A DNA stretch of 64,000 nucleotides from Hyphomicrobiales bacterium (GCA_017305715.1 JAFKKG010000018.1:186001-250000), one strand, 5' to 3'. Shown: positions 26,130-36,211, counted from the first letter of the stretch. Notes: a model not told the origin generated them from the sequence alone. Numbers and translations: made by a program.

Positions 26130-27515
26130 GTGAGATCCAAGAGATTAGGCGCGCTTTCGCTCGCGGTCGCTGCTGTCGGGCTGTTTTATGCCGCAGCACC
26201 TGCGATGGCCCAGCAAAAAACCATCACCGTCTGGTTCGGCAAGGGCTTCTACAAGTCCGAGGACGACGCCCTGCTGGAGGCGATCAAGAAGTTCGAGGCC
26301 AAGACCGGCATCAAGGTCGAGCTGTCGCAATACGCCATCCAGGATATGATCCCGAAGACGGTCGCGGCGCTCGATTCCGGCACGGTGCCCGATGTCGCCT
26401 ATTCCGACACCTATGACGTGCAGGCGCAGGGCAAATGGGCGTCCGAGGGCAAGCTCGAGGACCTGACGGACATCATGATGCCGATGAAGTCGGCGTTCGC
26501 GCCGAACACGCTGGAAACGGTGCTGCTTCAGAACGATGTCGCCAAAAAAAGGGCCTATTACGGCTTCCCGCTGAAGCAGCAGAGCATGCACGTCCAGATC
26601 TGGGGCGACATGCTGGAACAGGCCGGCTTCAAGCAGAGCGACATCCCGACCAAATGGGAAGATTACTGGTCGTTCTGGTGCGACAAGGTGCAGCCCGCCA
26701 GCCGCAAGGCGACCGGCCAGCGTATCTACGCCGTCGGCCAGCCAATGGGCGTGGAATCCACCGACTCGTTCCAGTCGTTCTACACCTTCATGGACGCCTA
26801 TAACGTCAAGCTGGTCGACGACGACGGCAAGCTTCTGGTCGACGATCCCAAGGTCCGCCAGAACCTGATCGGCGCGCTGAAGGATTACACCGATACTTAC
26901 GTCCGCGGCTGCTCGCCGCCGTCCTCCACCACCTGGAAGGACCCGGACAACAACGTCGCCTTCCACAACAAGACCATCGTGATGACGCACAACTTCACGA
27001 TCTCGATCGCCGCGAAATGGCTCGATGACGCCAACAACCCGGCGCTGACGCCGGAACAGCGCGCGCTCGGCAAGAAGAACTATGACGAGGTCATCATCAC
27101 CGCATCGTTCCCCAACAAGCCGGACGGCACGCCGATCAAGTACCGCTCCGACGTCAAGACCGGGTTGATGTTCAACAACGCCAAGAACAAGGCCGAGGGC
27201 AAGGAGTTCATCAAGTTCCTGATGCAGGAGGAAAACCTTCGGCCCTATATCGAAGGCGCGCTCGGCCGCTGGTTCCCGGTGACGACGGCCAGCCAGGCCA
27301 GCCCCTTCTGGCAGGCTGACCGCCACCGCAAGGCGGTGTGGACCCAGTTCACCGGCGGCACCACGCCGTTCGACTTCACCAAGAACTGGAAGTTCACGAT
27401 CCTGAACAACGAGAACGTCTGGGCCAAGGCGATGAACCGGGTGGTGAGCGAGAAGGTTCCGGTCGACAAGGCCGTCGACGAACTGATCGCCCGCATCAAG
27501 CAGATCGCGGGTTGA
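26130..27515 (+). CDS. Carbohydrate ABC transporter substrate-binding protein (461 aa)
   Basis: Signal peptide at the N-terminus (LSLAVAAVGLFYAAAPAMAQ, cleavage after AMA), then a family 1 extracellular solute-binding fold: ITVWFGKGFYKSEDDALLEA, FEAKTGIKVELSQYAIQDM, DSGTVPDVAYSD and NNVAFHNKTIVMTHNFTIS. It binds a sugar or polyol for the permeases at 27590 and 28456; the substrate is unknown. The start is GTG 26130, preceded by AGGGAGA. Two bases upstream an out-of-frame ATG runs straight into TGA (ATGTGA), so a ribosome starting there would stop at once. A perfect AACCGGTT palindrome at 26093-26100 upstream could be a LacI-type operator. Strong hairpins follow the gene. Confidence 0.8.
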   Translation: MRSKRLGALSLAVAAVGLFYAAAPAMAQQKTITVWFGKGFYKSEDDALLEAIKKFEAKTGIKVELSQYAIQDMIPKTVAALDSGTVPDVAYSDTYDVQAQGKWASEGKLEDLTDIMMPMKSAFAPNTLETVLLQNDVAKKRAYYGFPLKQQSMHVQIWGDMLEQAGFKQSDIPTKWEDYWSFWCDKVQPASRKATGQRIYAVGQPMGVESTDSFQSFYTFMDAYNVKLVDDDGKLLVDDPKVRQNLIGALKDYTDTYVRGCSPPSSTTWKDPDNNVAFHNKTIVMTHNFTISIAAKWLDDANNPALTPEQRALGKKNYDEVIITASFPNKPDGTPIKYRSDVKTGLMFNNAKNKAEGKEFIKFLMQEENLRPYIEGALGRWFPVTTASQASPFWQADRHRKAVWTQFTGGTTPFDFTKNWKFTILNNENVWAKAMNRVVSEKVPVDKAVDELIARIKQIAG

Positions 27516-27525
27516 ACCTGCTTCT

Positions 27526-27551
27526 CCCTCTCCCCGCTTGCGGGGAGAGGG
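27526..27551. repeat. Strong 12-bp hairpin between binding-protein and permease genes
   Basis: CCCTCTCCCCGC (27526-27537) and GCGGGGAGAGGG (27540-27551) form a perfect 12-bp inverted repeat with TT between. It lies 11 bp after the binding-protein stop and 39 bp before the permease start, where REP-like hairpins often protect the binding-protein message and reduce downstream expression. It shares C-rich/GCTTGCGGGG wording with the repeat at 8783-8906. No U-tract follows, so it is not a classical terminator. Confidence 0.65.
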
Positions 27552-27589
27552 TCGGGGCGAGGTTCAGAACGTCACATGGATGACTAGCA

Positions 27590-28459
27590 ATGGCGATCAC
27601 ACTCTCCGCATCCGAGATGCCCGGCCCGCCATTGTCGGCGCGGCTGACCACGCCGCAGATCTGGGGCATCGCGTTGCTGACCCCCTATCTGCTCGTGTTC
27701 CTGGCGTTCGTGGTCTATCCGGTCTGCTACGGGCTGTGGCTCGCACGTCATCCGGCGAGCTATGTCGCGCTCTATCACGATCCGATCTTCGCGCGCGCCG
27801 CGCTCAACACGCTGATCTTCCTGGTGATCGGCATCAATTTCAAGATGATGGTGGCGCTGTTTCTGTCCGGCTTCTTCGTGCAGTCGCGCTCCTGGATCAA
27901 ATGGCTGTCGGTGCTGTTCATCCTGCCCTGGGCGGTGCCGTCGATCCCGACAATTCTTTCCGTGCGCTTCATGTTCAATCCCGAATGGGGCGTGGTCAAC
28001 ACGCTGATCTTCAAGCTCACCGGCGAGGACGGCCCGAACTGGCTCAATGATCCCGCGGTGGCGCTGACCATGGCGATCGGCGTGCACATCTGGAAATCGC
28101 TGCCGTTCTGGACGCTGATCCTGATGACCGGGCGGCTCGCCATTTCGAACGATCTGTTCGAAGCGGCCGATGTCGACGGCGCCAGCTGGTGGCAGAAGTT
28201 CCGGTTCATCACCTGGCCGTCGATGCAGGCGCTCTATCTCACCTGCACGCTGCTCTCGATGATCTGGACGCTCGGCGATTTCAACAGCGTCTATCTCTTG
28301 ACCGGCGGCGGCCCTGCGGATCTCACCCATGTGCTGGCGACCCTCGGCATCCGCTATCTCAGGCTCGACCAGCTCAGCCTTGCGATGGCCTCGATCGTCT
28401 GCGCGCTGCCGTTCGTGCTGCCGCTGATCTACTTCATGATGAAACGGTTGTCGCGATGA
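27590..28459 (+). CDS. Sugar ABC transporter permease, MalF-like (289 aa)
   Basis: Six membrane segments with the first near residues 25-50 (IWGIALLTPYLLVFLAFVVY). The EAA loop for ATPase contact is LFEAADVDGASWWQKFRFIT near residue 190. The size is typical of UgpA/MalF-type permeases. It pairs with the MalG-like permease that overlaps its end by ATGA. Substrate specificity is set by the binding protein at 26130. Confidence 0.85.
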   Translation: MAITLSASEMPGPPLSARLTTPQIWGIALLTPYLLVFLAFVVYPVCYGLWLARHPASYVALYHDPIFARAALNTLIFLVIGINFKMMVALFLSGFFVQSRSWIKWLSVLFILPWAVPSIPTILSVRFMFNPEWGVVNTLIFKLTGEDGPNWLNDPAVALTMAIGVHIWKSLPFWTLILMTGRLAISNDLFEAADVDGASWWQKFRFITWPSMQALYLTCTLLSMIWTLGDFNSVYLLTGGGPADLTHVLATLGIRYLRLDQLSLAMASIVCALPFVLPLIYFMMKRLSR

Positions 28460-29307
28460 AGCTGCCAACACTGCGCGAAGTCGGCGTCGAAGCCCGCCTC
28501 CTCCTGATCGGGATTCCCGTGTTCCTCTGGACCATGATCCCGATCTACCACATGTTCCTGTTCGCGATCTCGCCGAAGGAAGACGCGTTCTCCGGCAAAC
28601 TGTGGCCAAACCATCCGACGTTGAACAATTTCCGCATCGTGTTCCATCAGGAGCATTACTTCCTGCGGGATTTCTGGATCCAGTTCTGGAACTCGATCGT
28701 GATCGCGGTGGCGGCCGGCGCACTGACGCTAATGATCGCAACCGCCGCGGCGTTTGCGATCTCGCGGCTCAAGGTGCCCGGCAGCCGGTGGGTGATGAAT
28801 CTCGCGCTGTTCACCTATTTCATTCCGGCGGCGTTCCTCGCGGTGCCGATGTATCGCACCATGGGCAATTACGGCCTGCTCAACAATCACTGGTCGCTGA
28901 TTCTGGCGATGGTGACGATCGCCTCGCCCTATGCGATCTGGGTGCTGAAACAAGCCTCCGACAAGCTGCCGGTCGAGCTCGACGAGGCCGCTGTCATGGA
29001 TGGCGCGACCATCCCGCAATTGTTCCGCCTGGTCTATGTGCCGCTGATGATGCCCTCGCTGGTGGCGATCGGCACCTACGCGATCCTGCTCGCCTGGAAC
29101 GAATATCTCTACGCGTTCCTGCTGCTCTCCAAGGACACCGAAATCACCCTGCCCGTGGCGCTCGGCAACTTCCTCGCCGCCGACGATTCGCCCTGGGAAT
29201 TGCTGATGACCACCGGCTTCATCTACGCGCTGCCGCCGGCCGCGATCTATTACGCGTTCAAGCGGTACATGGTCGGCGGGCTGACGGCCGGGGCGGTGAA
29301 GAGCTGA
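28456..29307 (+). CDS. Sugar ABC transporter permease, MalG-like (283 aa)
   Basis: Six membrane segments. The EAA loop ELDEAAVMDGATIPQLFRLV is near residue 175, and the C-terminus KRYMVGGLTAGAVKS is the hallmark ending of UgpE/MalG permeases, where GLTAGAVK is highly conserved. The start codon overlaps the stop of the partner permease (ATGA at 28456-28459). No ATPase gene follows; the next gene lies on the opposite strand 2 bp away. The importer must therefore borrow an MsmK/UgpC-type ATPase encoded elsewhere. Confidence 0.85.
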   Translation: MKLPTLREVGVEARLLLIGIPVFLWTMIPIYHMFLFAISPKEDAFSGKLWPNHPTLNNFRIVFHQEHYFLRDFWIQFWNSIVIAVAAGALTLMIATAAAFAISRLKVPGSRWVMNLALFTYFIPAAFLAVPMYRTMGNYGLLNNHWSLILAMVTIASPYAIWVLKQASDKLPVELDEAAVMDGATIPQLFRLVYVPLMMPSLVAIGTYAILLAWNEYLYAFLLLSKDTEITLPVALGNFLAADDSPWELLMTTGFIYALPPAAIYYAFKRYMVGGLTAGAVKS

Positions 29308-29309
29308 TA

Positions 29310-30125
29310 TTACAGCGGCGCCGCGCTCTTGCCTTGCGAACTCGACAGCTTGGAAGCGAACGAGGCGATCACGATGACCACCGCGATCAGCGCGATCACC
29401 ATGGTGCAGATCGCGTTGATCTCGGGCTTCACACCGAGCCGCACCTCGGAATAGATCCGGATCGGCAGCGTCGCCGAGCCCGGGCCGGTGGTAAAGCTGG
29501 CAATCACGACGTCGTCGAGCGACAGCGTAAAGGCCAGCATCCAGCCGGCGACGATCGCAGGCACGATCAGCGGCAGCGTCACCGACAAGAACGCCTTCAC
29601 CGGATCGCAGCCGAGATCCATCGCGGCTTCCTCCAGACTGCGGTCGAGCGAGGCGAGCCGCGACTGCACCACGACGGTGACGAAGCACATCGTCAGCGTG
29701 GTATGCGCAATGGTGACGGTCCAGAAACCGCGCTCGGCGTTGAGCGCGACGAACAACAACAGCAGCGAGAGCCCGGAGATCACTTCCGGCATCACCAGCG
29801 GCGCGTAGAGCATGCTTGAGAACAGCGAACGGCCCTTGAAACGCTCGCCGCGCGCCAGCCCGATCGCGGCCAGCGTGCCAAGCAGCGTTGCCACGGTTGC
29901 CGATACCGCGGCAACGCGAAGACTCATCCAGGCCGCATCCAGCATGGCGCGGTCGTTGAAGAATTCATGATACCAGCGCAGCGACCAGCCGCCCCACACC
30001 GTCACCAGCCGCGAGGCGTTGAACGAATAGAGGATCAGGATCACGATCGGCAGATAGAGGAACGCCAACCCGAGCGCGAGCGCGGTGATGTTGAACCGCG
30101 ACATCTGGTTCACCCTGCGCCCCAT
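29310..30125 (-). CDS. potI: Putrescine/polyamine ABC transporter permease PotI (271 aa)
   Basis: Six membrane segments and an EAA loop SLEEAAMDLGCDPVKAFLSV near residue 165. The run SLDDVVIASFTTGPGSATLP is strongly conserved in PotI/PotC permeases. Its start ATG 30125 shares one base with the PotH stop (TGATG), so the two are translationally coupled. An internal ATG seven codons later is an alternative start. It is the last gene of potGHI as transcribed, ending 2 bp from the convergent sugar permease. Confidence 0.85.
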   Translation of the reverse strand: MGRRVNQMSRFNITALALGLAFLYLPIVILILYSFNASRLVTVWGGWSLRWYHEFFNDRAMLDAAWMSLRVAAVSATVATLLGTLAAIGLARGERFKGRSLFSSMLYAPLVMPEVISGLSLLLLFVALNAERGFWTVTIAHTTLTMCFVTVVVQSRLASLDRSLEEAAMDLGCDPVKAFLSVTLPLIVPAIVAGWMLAFTLSLDDVVIASFTTGPGSATLPIRIYSEVRLGVKPEINAICTMVIALIAVVIVIASFASKLSSSQGKSAAPL

Positions 30126-31039
30126 CAGCCGCCCCCAGCGAGGGTGCGACGCTGCAAGCGGTCATAGAGCAACAGCGGCGGAATCAACAGCAGCAGCAGC
30201 GCGACCGCGGCGGCGGAAGCGACCGGCCAGTCCTTGTTGGTGAAGAATTCGAGCCACAGCGTCTGCCCGATCATCATCGAGCCGGAACCGGCCAGCAGAT
30301 CCGGAATGACGAATTCGCCGACGATCGGGATGAAGCAGAGCAGCACGCCGGCGGCGACGCCGGGCAGAGACAACGGAAACGTCACCAGCCAGAACGCCCG
30401 CGCCGGCGAAGCGCCGAGATCGCCGGCCGCCTCCAGCAGCGATCCGTCCATCTTCGCAAGCGTGGCATACAGCGGAAGGATCATGAACGGCAGATAGGAA
30501 TAGACGATGCCGATATACATCGCGGTGTCGGTCGACAGCCACACCACCGGCTTCGATACGATATGCAGCGCCAGCAGCACCTTGTTGAGCAGTCCGTCAT
30601 GCTGCAAAATATTGATCCAGGCATAGATCCGGATCAGGAACGAGGTCCAGAACGGCACGATGACCAGCATCATCGCGATCGGCTGCCAGCGCTTCGGCAG
30701 ACGCGCCATGCCGTAAGCGACGGGATAGCCGATCAGCAGCAGGATCGCCGTCGAGATCACGGCAACCAAAACGCTGCGGAGGTAGGACGAAATGTAGAGA
30801 TCGTCCGAAACCAGCAGCCTGAAATTATCCAGCGACAATTGCCCAAACGCCGCCTTGATCGACGCCCAGCCTTCCGTGACGTCGAACACCGGCACATAGG
30901 GCGGCTGCGCGATCGCGGTCTGCGACAGGCTGATTTTCAGAACGAAGCCGAATGGCACCAGGAAGAACAGCACCATCCAGGCGTATGGCGCGATCGCGGC
31001 CAGTCGCGCCGGGCCGGCGAAGATGCGGCGGGCGCTCAT
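30125..31039 (-). CDS. potH: Putrescine/polyamine ABC transporter permease PotH (304 aa)
   Basis: Six membrane segments beginning at AAIAPYAWMVLFFLVPFGFV. The segments PFWTSFLIRIYAWINILQHD, LLEAAGDLGASPARAFWLVT (EAA loop) and FIPIVGEFVIPDLLAGSGSM are characteristic of PotH/PotB. It starts at ATG 31039, overlapping the potG stop by ATGA. It forms the channel together with PotI. A longer upstream frame overlaps potG and is not homologous. Confidence 0.88.
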   Translation of the reverse strand: MSARRIFAGPARLAAIAPYAWMVLFFLVPFGFVLKISLSQTAIAQPPYVPVFDVTEGWASIKAAFGQLSLDNFRLLVSDDLYISSYLRSVLVAVISTAILLLIGYPVAYGMARLPKRWQPIAMMLVIVPFWTSFLIRIYAWINILQHDGLLNKVLLALHIVSKPVVWLSTDTAMYIGIVYSYLPFMILPLYATLAKMDGSLLEAAGDLGASPARAFWLVTFPLSLPGVAAGVLLCFIPIVGEFVIPDLLAGSGSMMIGQTLWLEFFTNKDWPVASAAAVALLLLLIPPLLLYDRLQRRTLAGGG

Positions 31040-32259
31040 TGCTCCAGCACCATGCAGTCGTCGGGCGTGAACCACGCCACCACCCGCTGGCCCACCAGAT
31101 AGCCATCCATATTGAGCCGCGCGGTATTGGCCATCGACGACCGCACGACGATGCCGGAATCGAGCTTGACCTTGTAGACCGTAAGCCCGCCGAGATAGCC
31201 GACATCGCTGACCACGCCTTCGAGCCGGTTGATCGCGTGCGTATTGGCGGCGTCCGACACCGGCCCGCGGCGCGACAGCTTCACCTTCTCGGGCCGGATC
31301 GCGACGCAAACCGCGGTCTTGGTGACCGGCTGGCGCGGCTCGCCGACCGTGATCGTATCGCCATCCTTGATGGCGACCGTGAGCCGATTACCCTGGCGCC
31401 AACCGGCATCGCCTTCGAACAGATTGACGTCGCCGATGAACTCGGCGATCCAGCGCGAATGCGGCGCCTCGTAGAGATCGCGCGGGGTCGCGACCTGTTC
31501 CAGCCGGCCGGCATTCATCACGCCGATGCGATTGGCCACCGTCATCGCCTCTTCCTGGTCGTGGGTGACGATGATGAAGGTCATGCCGAGCCGGCGTTGC
31601 AGCTCCATCAATTCGTGCTGCGTGCTCTCGCGCAGCTTTTTGTCCAGGGCGGCCAGCGGCTCATCCAGCAGCAGCACCTGCGGACGGCGCGCCAGCGAGC
31701 GGGCCAGCGCAACGCGCTGCTTCTGGCCGCCGGAAAGCTGATCCGGCTTGCGCTTCTCCATGCCTTCAAGCCTGACCAGCGACACCATTTCGGCGACGCG
31801 GGTCGCGATCTCTGCGCGCGCCATACCGGCGCGTTTCAGGCCGAAGGCGATATTGTCGCGCACCGACAGGTGCGGAAACAGCGCGTAGTTCTGGAACATC
31901 ATGTTGACCGGGCGCAGATGCGGCGGCACCTGCGCGATGTCGTTGCCGCCGAGCAGGATGCGGCCCTCGTCGGGCGTCTCGAAACCGGCGAGCATGCGCA
32001 GCAGCGTGGTCTTGCCGCAGCCGCTCGGCCCGAGCAGCGCGAAGAATTCGCCGGCGCGGATATCCAGCGACAGCCGGTCCACCGCGCGGAAATTACCGAA
32101 GCTCTTGCCGACCCCCTCGATGCGCAGCAACGGCGGCTCGCCAGCCGGCTCGACCTGCGGCGCGGACGCTGCGATCGCTTCAGCCGGCGGCTCCGGCGTG
32201 GCCGGCTCCGCCGCCACGTCAGCCTTCGGCGTCTCGATATCAGGCGATTCCTCGGTCAT
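31036..32259 (-). CDS. potG: Putrescine/polyamine ABC transporter ATPase PotG (407 aa)
   Basis: Walker A LLGPSGCGKTTLLRML, Q-loop MMFQNYALFPHLSV, signature QLSGGQKQRVALARSLA, Walker B VLLLDEPLAALDKKL and switch IIVTHDQEEAM are all intact. The C-terminal TOBE domain follows (CVAIRPEKVKLSRRGPVSDA). The order of residues matches E. coli PotG closely as I know it. A Pro/Ala/Glu-rich N-terminal extension of about 40 residues precedes the ATPase. ATG 32259 with an upstream GGGG ribosome site is chosen. The binding-protein gene potF is not in the window. Confidence 0.88.
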   Translation of the reverse strand: MTEESPDIETPKADVAAEPATPEPPAEAIAASAPQVEPAGEPPLLRIEGVGKSFGNFRAVDRLSLDIRAGEFFALLGPSGCGKTTLLRMLAGFETPDEGRILLGGNDIAQVPPHLRPVNMMFQNYALFPHLSVRDNIAFGLKRAGMARAEIATRVAEMVSLVRLEGMEKRKPDQLSGGQKQRVALARSLARRPQVLLLDEPLAALDKKLRESTQHELMELQRRLGMTFIIVTHDQEEAMTVANRIGVMNAGRLEQVATPRDLYEAPHSRWIAEFIGDVNLFEGDAGWRQGNRLTVAIKDGDTITVGEPRQPVTKTAVCVAIRPEKVKLSRRGPVSDAANTHAINRLEGVVSDVGYLGGLTVYKVKLDSGIVVRSSMANTARLNMDGYLVGQRVVAWFTPDDCMVLEQ

Positions 32260-32406
32260 GTCCCCTGCCAGCCTTCGCTGCCGCACGCTAGCGGCGGATC
32301 GGCACCGGCTCAACCGCTCCGCGCCGCGCAGTCACAATATTATCGCTGCCGCCGGCCACGTCTCTGCTAGGCTTGGCACTCCGAGCGCGCACCATGGAAC
32401 GAGAAC

Positions 32407-33720
32407 ATGATCCGGGACCGATACGATTTGCCGCTGACCACAACCTCCGAACGCGCCGCGGCGCATTATCGCGACGGCATGGATTGCATGTTGTCGGCCT
32501 GGCACGGGGCCGAGGATGCCTTCGACCGTGCCATCCGGGAGGATGCTGATTTCGCGTTGGCGCATATCGCGCGCGCCCGGCTGCATCAGCTCAACATGCA
32601 AGGCAAGCAAGCACGCGCCATGGCCGCACAGGCCATGCAACTCGGCGTCACGGCCAGCCCGCGCGAGCGCCAACACATCCAGATCACGGCCGACGTGATC
32701 GAAAGCAGGCCGAAAGTGGCGGCAAGTGGTGCGGAAGCGCATCTTGAGGAATATCCCCGCGACGCGTTGGTGCTCTCGATGCTGCTCGGCGCCTTCGGCC
32801 TCTACGCGTTCTCCGGGCGGCCCGACCACGACGCGGCGAAACTCGCCGTGTGCGAGCGCGCCGCACCCCATTACGGCGAGGATTGGTGGTTCCTGAGCTA
32901 TCTCGGCTGGTCGCATACCGAAGCCGGCAACCTCGCCACCGGCCGCGCGCTGAGTGAACGCGCGATGGGATTGCGGGCCGCCAACGCCAATGCCGCGCAC
33001 GGCCTGTCGCACGCGATGTTCGAGCAGGGCGACATGGCGGCGGGCCGCCGGTTCCTGTCGGAATGGCTGCCCGCGCACGACCGCAAGAGCTTCCTGCACG
33101 GGCATCTGTGGTGGCACATCTCGCTGACCGCGCTCGATGAAGGCGATCTCGACACCGCGCTTGATATCTACGAACAGCAGATCAAGCCGGCCGACCGCCC
33201 CTATCCGCCGCTCAACATCTTCACCGACGGCGCTTCGCTGCTGTGGCGGTTGTCGCTGGCCGGCAAGTCCGGGCTGGAGCCGCATTGGCGTGACGTCGCC
33301 GCCTATGGCGACAAATACTTCCCGCAGGCCGGGGCGCATTTCGCCGACGTCCACCACGCGCTATCGGCGGCCGCAACCGGCGGCGAGGCGCTGGATACGC
33401 GGTTGGCGCAACTGGAAGCCCGCGCCGCCGACGGCAAGCTGGCGCCGGGCCCTGCCGCGATCGACATGTGCCGCGGCATGCGGGCCTTCGCCGACGGCGA
33501 CAATGAGGGCGCGATCCGCCTGCTCGAACCCGCAATGGCGGAATTGGTGCGGATCGGCGGCAGCCACGCCCAGCGCGAATTGTGGGAAGACACGCTGATC
33601 GTGGCGTATCTGCGCGGCGGATATGCCGAGAAGGCATCCGGGCTGATCTCCGCCCGGCTCGACCGCAGGCCTTCCGCGCGCGATGCGGCCTGGTCGCGCG
33701 AAGCTCAGGCGCGGCGCTGA
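32407..33720 (+). CDS. Tetratricopeptide-repeat protein, TTC38 family (437 aa)
   Basis: Soluble helical-repeat protein. The pattern [52 protein letters not shown]-type segment, [20 protein letters not shown] and [20 protein letters not shown] matches the TPR-38-like family found in bacteria and animals, of unknown biochemical role. No signal peptide or membrane segment is seen. It diverges from potG (147 bp apart) and its last 16 bp overlap the end of the cyclase gene on the other strand. Confidence 0.75.
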   Translation: MIRDRYDLPLTTTSERAAAHYRDGMDCMLSAWHGAEDAFDRAIREDADFALAHIARARLHQLNMQGKQARAMAAQAMQLGVTASPRERQHIQITADVIESRPKVAASGAEAHLEEYPRDALVLSMLLGAFGLYAFSGRPDHDAAKLAVCERAAPHYGEDWWFLSYLGWSHTEAGNLATGRALSERAMGLRAANANAAHGLSHAMFEQGDMAAGRRFLSEWLPAHDRKSFLHGHLWWHISLTALDEGDLDTALDIYEQQIKPADRPYPPLNIFTDGASLLWRLSLAGKSGLEPHWRDVAAYGDKYFPQAGAHFADVHHALSAAATGGEALDTRLAQLEARAADGKLAPGPAAIDMCRGMRAFADGDNEGAIRLLEPAMAELVRIGGSHAQRELWEDTLIVAYLRGGYAEKASGLISARLDRRPSARDAAWSREAQARR

Positions 33721-34721
33721 ACCGCGAACACTTCGATCGCCGCCGCGCGTCCGCGCAATTGCGCATGGCCGAGCGGTTCAACGAGGAGCTTTGGGTTGGG
33801 CCGCACGTGGCGGAGCAAATCGCCGGAGACCAGCAGATTGCGGCCGGCCTCCTTGCAATATTCCTGCAGCCGCGCCGTCACGTTCACGGTATCACCGAAA
33901 TAGGCCAGTTGACGCCGCGAGTTGCCGCATTCGCTGATGACCACCGGGCCGGCATGCAGGCCGGCGCGGAAATTCGGCACCATGCCGAACGCCTGCCGGT
34001 AGGAATCCGCCTTTGCCACGATCGTATCCGCAATCGCGAAAAAGCAGTCGATGCAACGCCCGCCCGACATCCCCGCGTCAAGCGGCCAGGTCACGATAAC
34101 TTCGTCGCCGACATAGGCATGGACTTCGCCGCCATGCGCGACGATCGCATCGTCGATGTCATGAAAAAAACGGGTGAGAAGATTTTGCACGCGCAGTTCA
34201 CCCATCGACTCGGCAAGCGAAGTGGAACCGGCGAGATCGAGAAACATCAGCACCCGCTCTTCCCGCACCGGGACGCGATACCGCCCGAGCGCGACATTGA
34301 ACAGCACCCGGTTGCCAACCAGACGGGTCAATTCGTAGACTGCCCCGACAAACAGCGCACCGAAGAACGACAGCGCAACGATCCTGGGGAACGCGTCGGT
34401 CAGCCAGCTGACCTTGATCCATTGTTCGTTGAGCACCACCTCCAAACCCAAGGCGGTCACCGCGACGACAAGTGCCATGATTGCCGAACGCATCGCGAGA
34501 TCCGTCAGCAGCGGCCATTTGGATACCCATGCGCTACGGCGCGAGGTGAAGTAGAGATGAACGCCCCAGCCGGCCAGCGCGATACCCATCGCGTGAAGGC
34601 CGCTGCGGAGATAGTTGAACACCGAGGCTTCGATCGGAAGGTCGAAGAAATGGCGATAGACCATCCCCGAAAGAAAGCCGCTCACGGCAATGACGATTGT
34701 CGGATTTATCGCGCGTCGCAT
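33705..34721 (-). CDS. Membrane-bound adenylate/guanylate cyclase (class III) (338 aa)
   Basis: Four hydrophobic segments within residues 5-135 ([62 protein letters not shown]) form the membrane domain. A class III catalytic domain follows: [20 protein letters not shown] with the first metal Asp, [14 protein letters not shown] with the second, [11 protein letters not shown] and [16 protein letters not shown]. It would make cAMP or cGMP; the specificity residues were not decided. ATG 34721 overlaps the end of glpD by 16 bp, so the two are probably co-expressed. Confidence 0.8.
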   Translation of the reverse strand: MRRAINPTIVIAVSGFLSGMVYRHFFDLPIEASVFNYLRSGLHAMGIALAGWGVHLYFTSRRSAWVSKWPLLTDLAMRSAIMALVVAVTALGLEVVLNEQWIKVSWLTDAFPRIVALSFFGALFVGAVYELTRLVGNRVLFNVALGRYRVPVREERVLMFLDLAGSTSLAESMGELRVQNLLTRFFHDIDDAIVAHGGEVHAYVGDEVIVTWPLDAGMSGGRCIDCFFAIADTIVAKADSYRQAFGMVPNFRAGLHAGPVVISECGNSRRQLAYFGDTVNVTARLQEYCKEAGRNLLVSGDLLRHVRPNPKLLVEPLGHAQLRGRAAAIEVFAVQRRA

Positions 34722-36211
34722 GACAACTCCGGGGTCGCCGCCGCCATGAACGCCGCCAGCGCCTTGCGGCCCGCCGCCGGCATGGTCAGGCCGAGCTTCG
34801 AGCGCCGCCACAATACATCGTCCGGAAAACGCGCCCATTCGTTGCGCATGAGATAGCGCACTTCCGCACCCGTCAGCTCCGGCCCAAATGCCGGGCCGAG
34901 GTCACCGCGCTCTTTGGCGTCGACCAGGATCGCCTTGAGGTTCAATCCGTAGGCCGACACCAGGCGTCGCGCCTGATCCTCGCCAAGGAACCGCCAGCGT
35001 GCGCGTGCCTCATCGACTTCATTTTCAAAACGGCTCCAGGCAAATTCGCCGCCGGGCAGCGGCGTCCTGGCGGTCCATCGCGCCGACATCGGATAGAACG
35101 GCGTCAGCTTCGAGACCGCTGCTTCGGCGCGCAGGCGCGAGGTGGTGACGTCGCCGCCGAACACCGTGAGCAGCGGCGCCTTGCGGCGACCGTAGTCAAA
35201 CCCGATCGCGCCGTCGCGCGCAGACCGTCTGCTCGCGGGATTCATTGTCCTGTTGGCGCCGGACACCGTGCGCACGACGTCGACAAGTTCGATCCGCTCG
35301 CGAAAATAACGGTTCGCCGCATCGCAGAGATAGGCGACATCGCCGGCCCCCATCGCAACGATGGCGGGATCCCCCCTGAAGGCATGGCGGACCGTGCCGA
35401 TCAGGGTGAAATCGCGCTCATAGGGGCTGGCAAAGATCAAACGGCGGTCGATGTTCTGGAACACATAGACGTGGTCGGTGTCGAACAGCCGGCGGACGAC
35501 GATCTGGCTGATCTGTTCCGTGCCAAATCTTGCGTCATCCTGCGGTGACGGCTGGCGCAGCACGGTTTCGGCCACGCTTGCGGTCCAGGCCCCGGTGGCG
35601 TTGACGAGGGCGCGCGCGGTCACGACCTGACGATGGCCGCGATCGACCGTCACCAGCCGCCAAGTCTCGCTCCGCTCGGCGCGGGTGCAGCGCGCGCCGG
35701 TGCGGATCGCCGCCCCCCGCGCCGCGGCATCGACCGCGGTCAGCACCACCAGGCGGGAATCGTCGACGACGCAGTCGGAATATTCGAATGCCGTCCCGAA
35801 CGGCCGCCTCAGCGGATTGCCGATCCGATGATGGGTGACGTCGACGGTGGTGGAACCCGGCAAGTGCCCGCGCGCGGCCAGCCGGTCATACAGCAGCAGC
35901 CAGGACCGCAACTGCCAGGCTGGACGCTCGTCCGCATGGGCGGGGATCGCAAAGCGCATCGGGCGCACCAGATGCGGCGCGATCCGAAGCCAGACGTCGC
36001 GCTCGGCCAGCGCCGCGCGGACGCGCAAGAAATGACGCCGCTCCAGCCCCGCCAAATCGCCATGCACCAGGCGCGGCGAGGCCGAGGAGGCGCCGGCACC
36101 GAGGTCGCCCTGCTCCAGCAGGATCACGCGCAGGCCGCGGCCGGCGGCGTCGCGCGCGATGCTGACGCCGTTCAGCCCGCCGCCAATGATCGCAAGATCG
36201 TAATCCGCCAT
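34706..36211 (-). CDS. glpD: Glycerol-3-phosphate dehydrogenase, FAD-dependent (501 aa)
   Basis: The N-terminal FAD motif [20 protein letters not shown], then [16 protein letters not shown] (the conserved S-S-x-x-x-x-H-G-G/D region), [14 protein letters not shown] and the C-terminal DAO_C domain ([20 protein letters not shown]) match GlpD. It oxidises sn-glycerol-3-phosphate to dihydroxyacetone phosphate and passes electrons to quinone at the inner membrane. ATG 36211 is preferred over the TTG two codons upstream. No glycerol kinase or transporter gene is beside it. It is followed by the overlapping cyclase gene. Confidence 0.88.
   Translation of the reverse strand: MADYDLAIIGGGLNGVSIARDAAGRGLRVILLEQGDLGAGASSASPRLVHGDLAGLERRHFLRVRAALAERDVWLRIAPHLVRPMRFAIPAHADERPAWQLRSWLLLYDRLAARGHLPGSTTVDVTHHRIGNPLRRPFGTAFEYSDCVVDDSRLVVLTAVDAAARGAAIRTGARCTRAERSETWRLVTVDRGHRQVVTARALVNATGAWTASVAETVLRQPSPQDDARFGTEQISQIVVRRLFDTDHVYVFQNIDRRLIFASPYERDFTLIGTVRHAFRGDPAIVAMGAGDVAYLCDAANRYFRERIELVDVVRTVSGANRTMNPASRRSARDGAIGFDYGRRKAPLLTVFGGDVTTSRLRAEAAVSKLTPFYPMSARWTARTPLPGGEFAWSRFENEVDEARARWRFLGEDQARRLVSAYGLNLKAILVDAKERGDLGPAFGPELTGAEVRYLMRNEWARFPDDVLWRRSKLGLTMPAAGRKALAAFMAAATPELSCDAR

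Noticed and set aside
33582-34856. Long open frame on the plus strand across the cyclase and glpD genes
   Set aside because: It lies antisense to two well-supported genes, is rich in Arg/His/Gln as expected of shadow frames in GC-rich DNA, and shows no domain.
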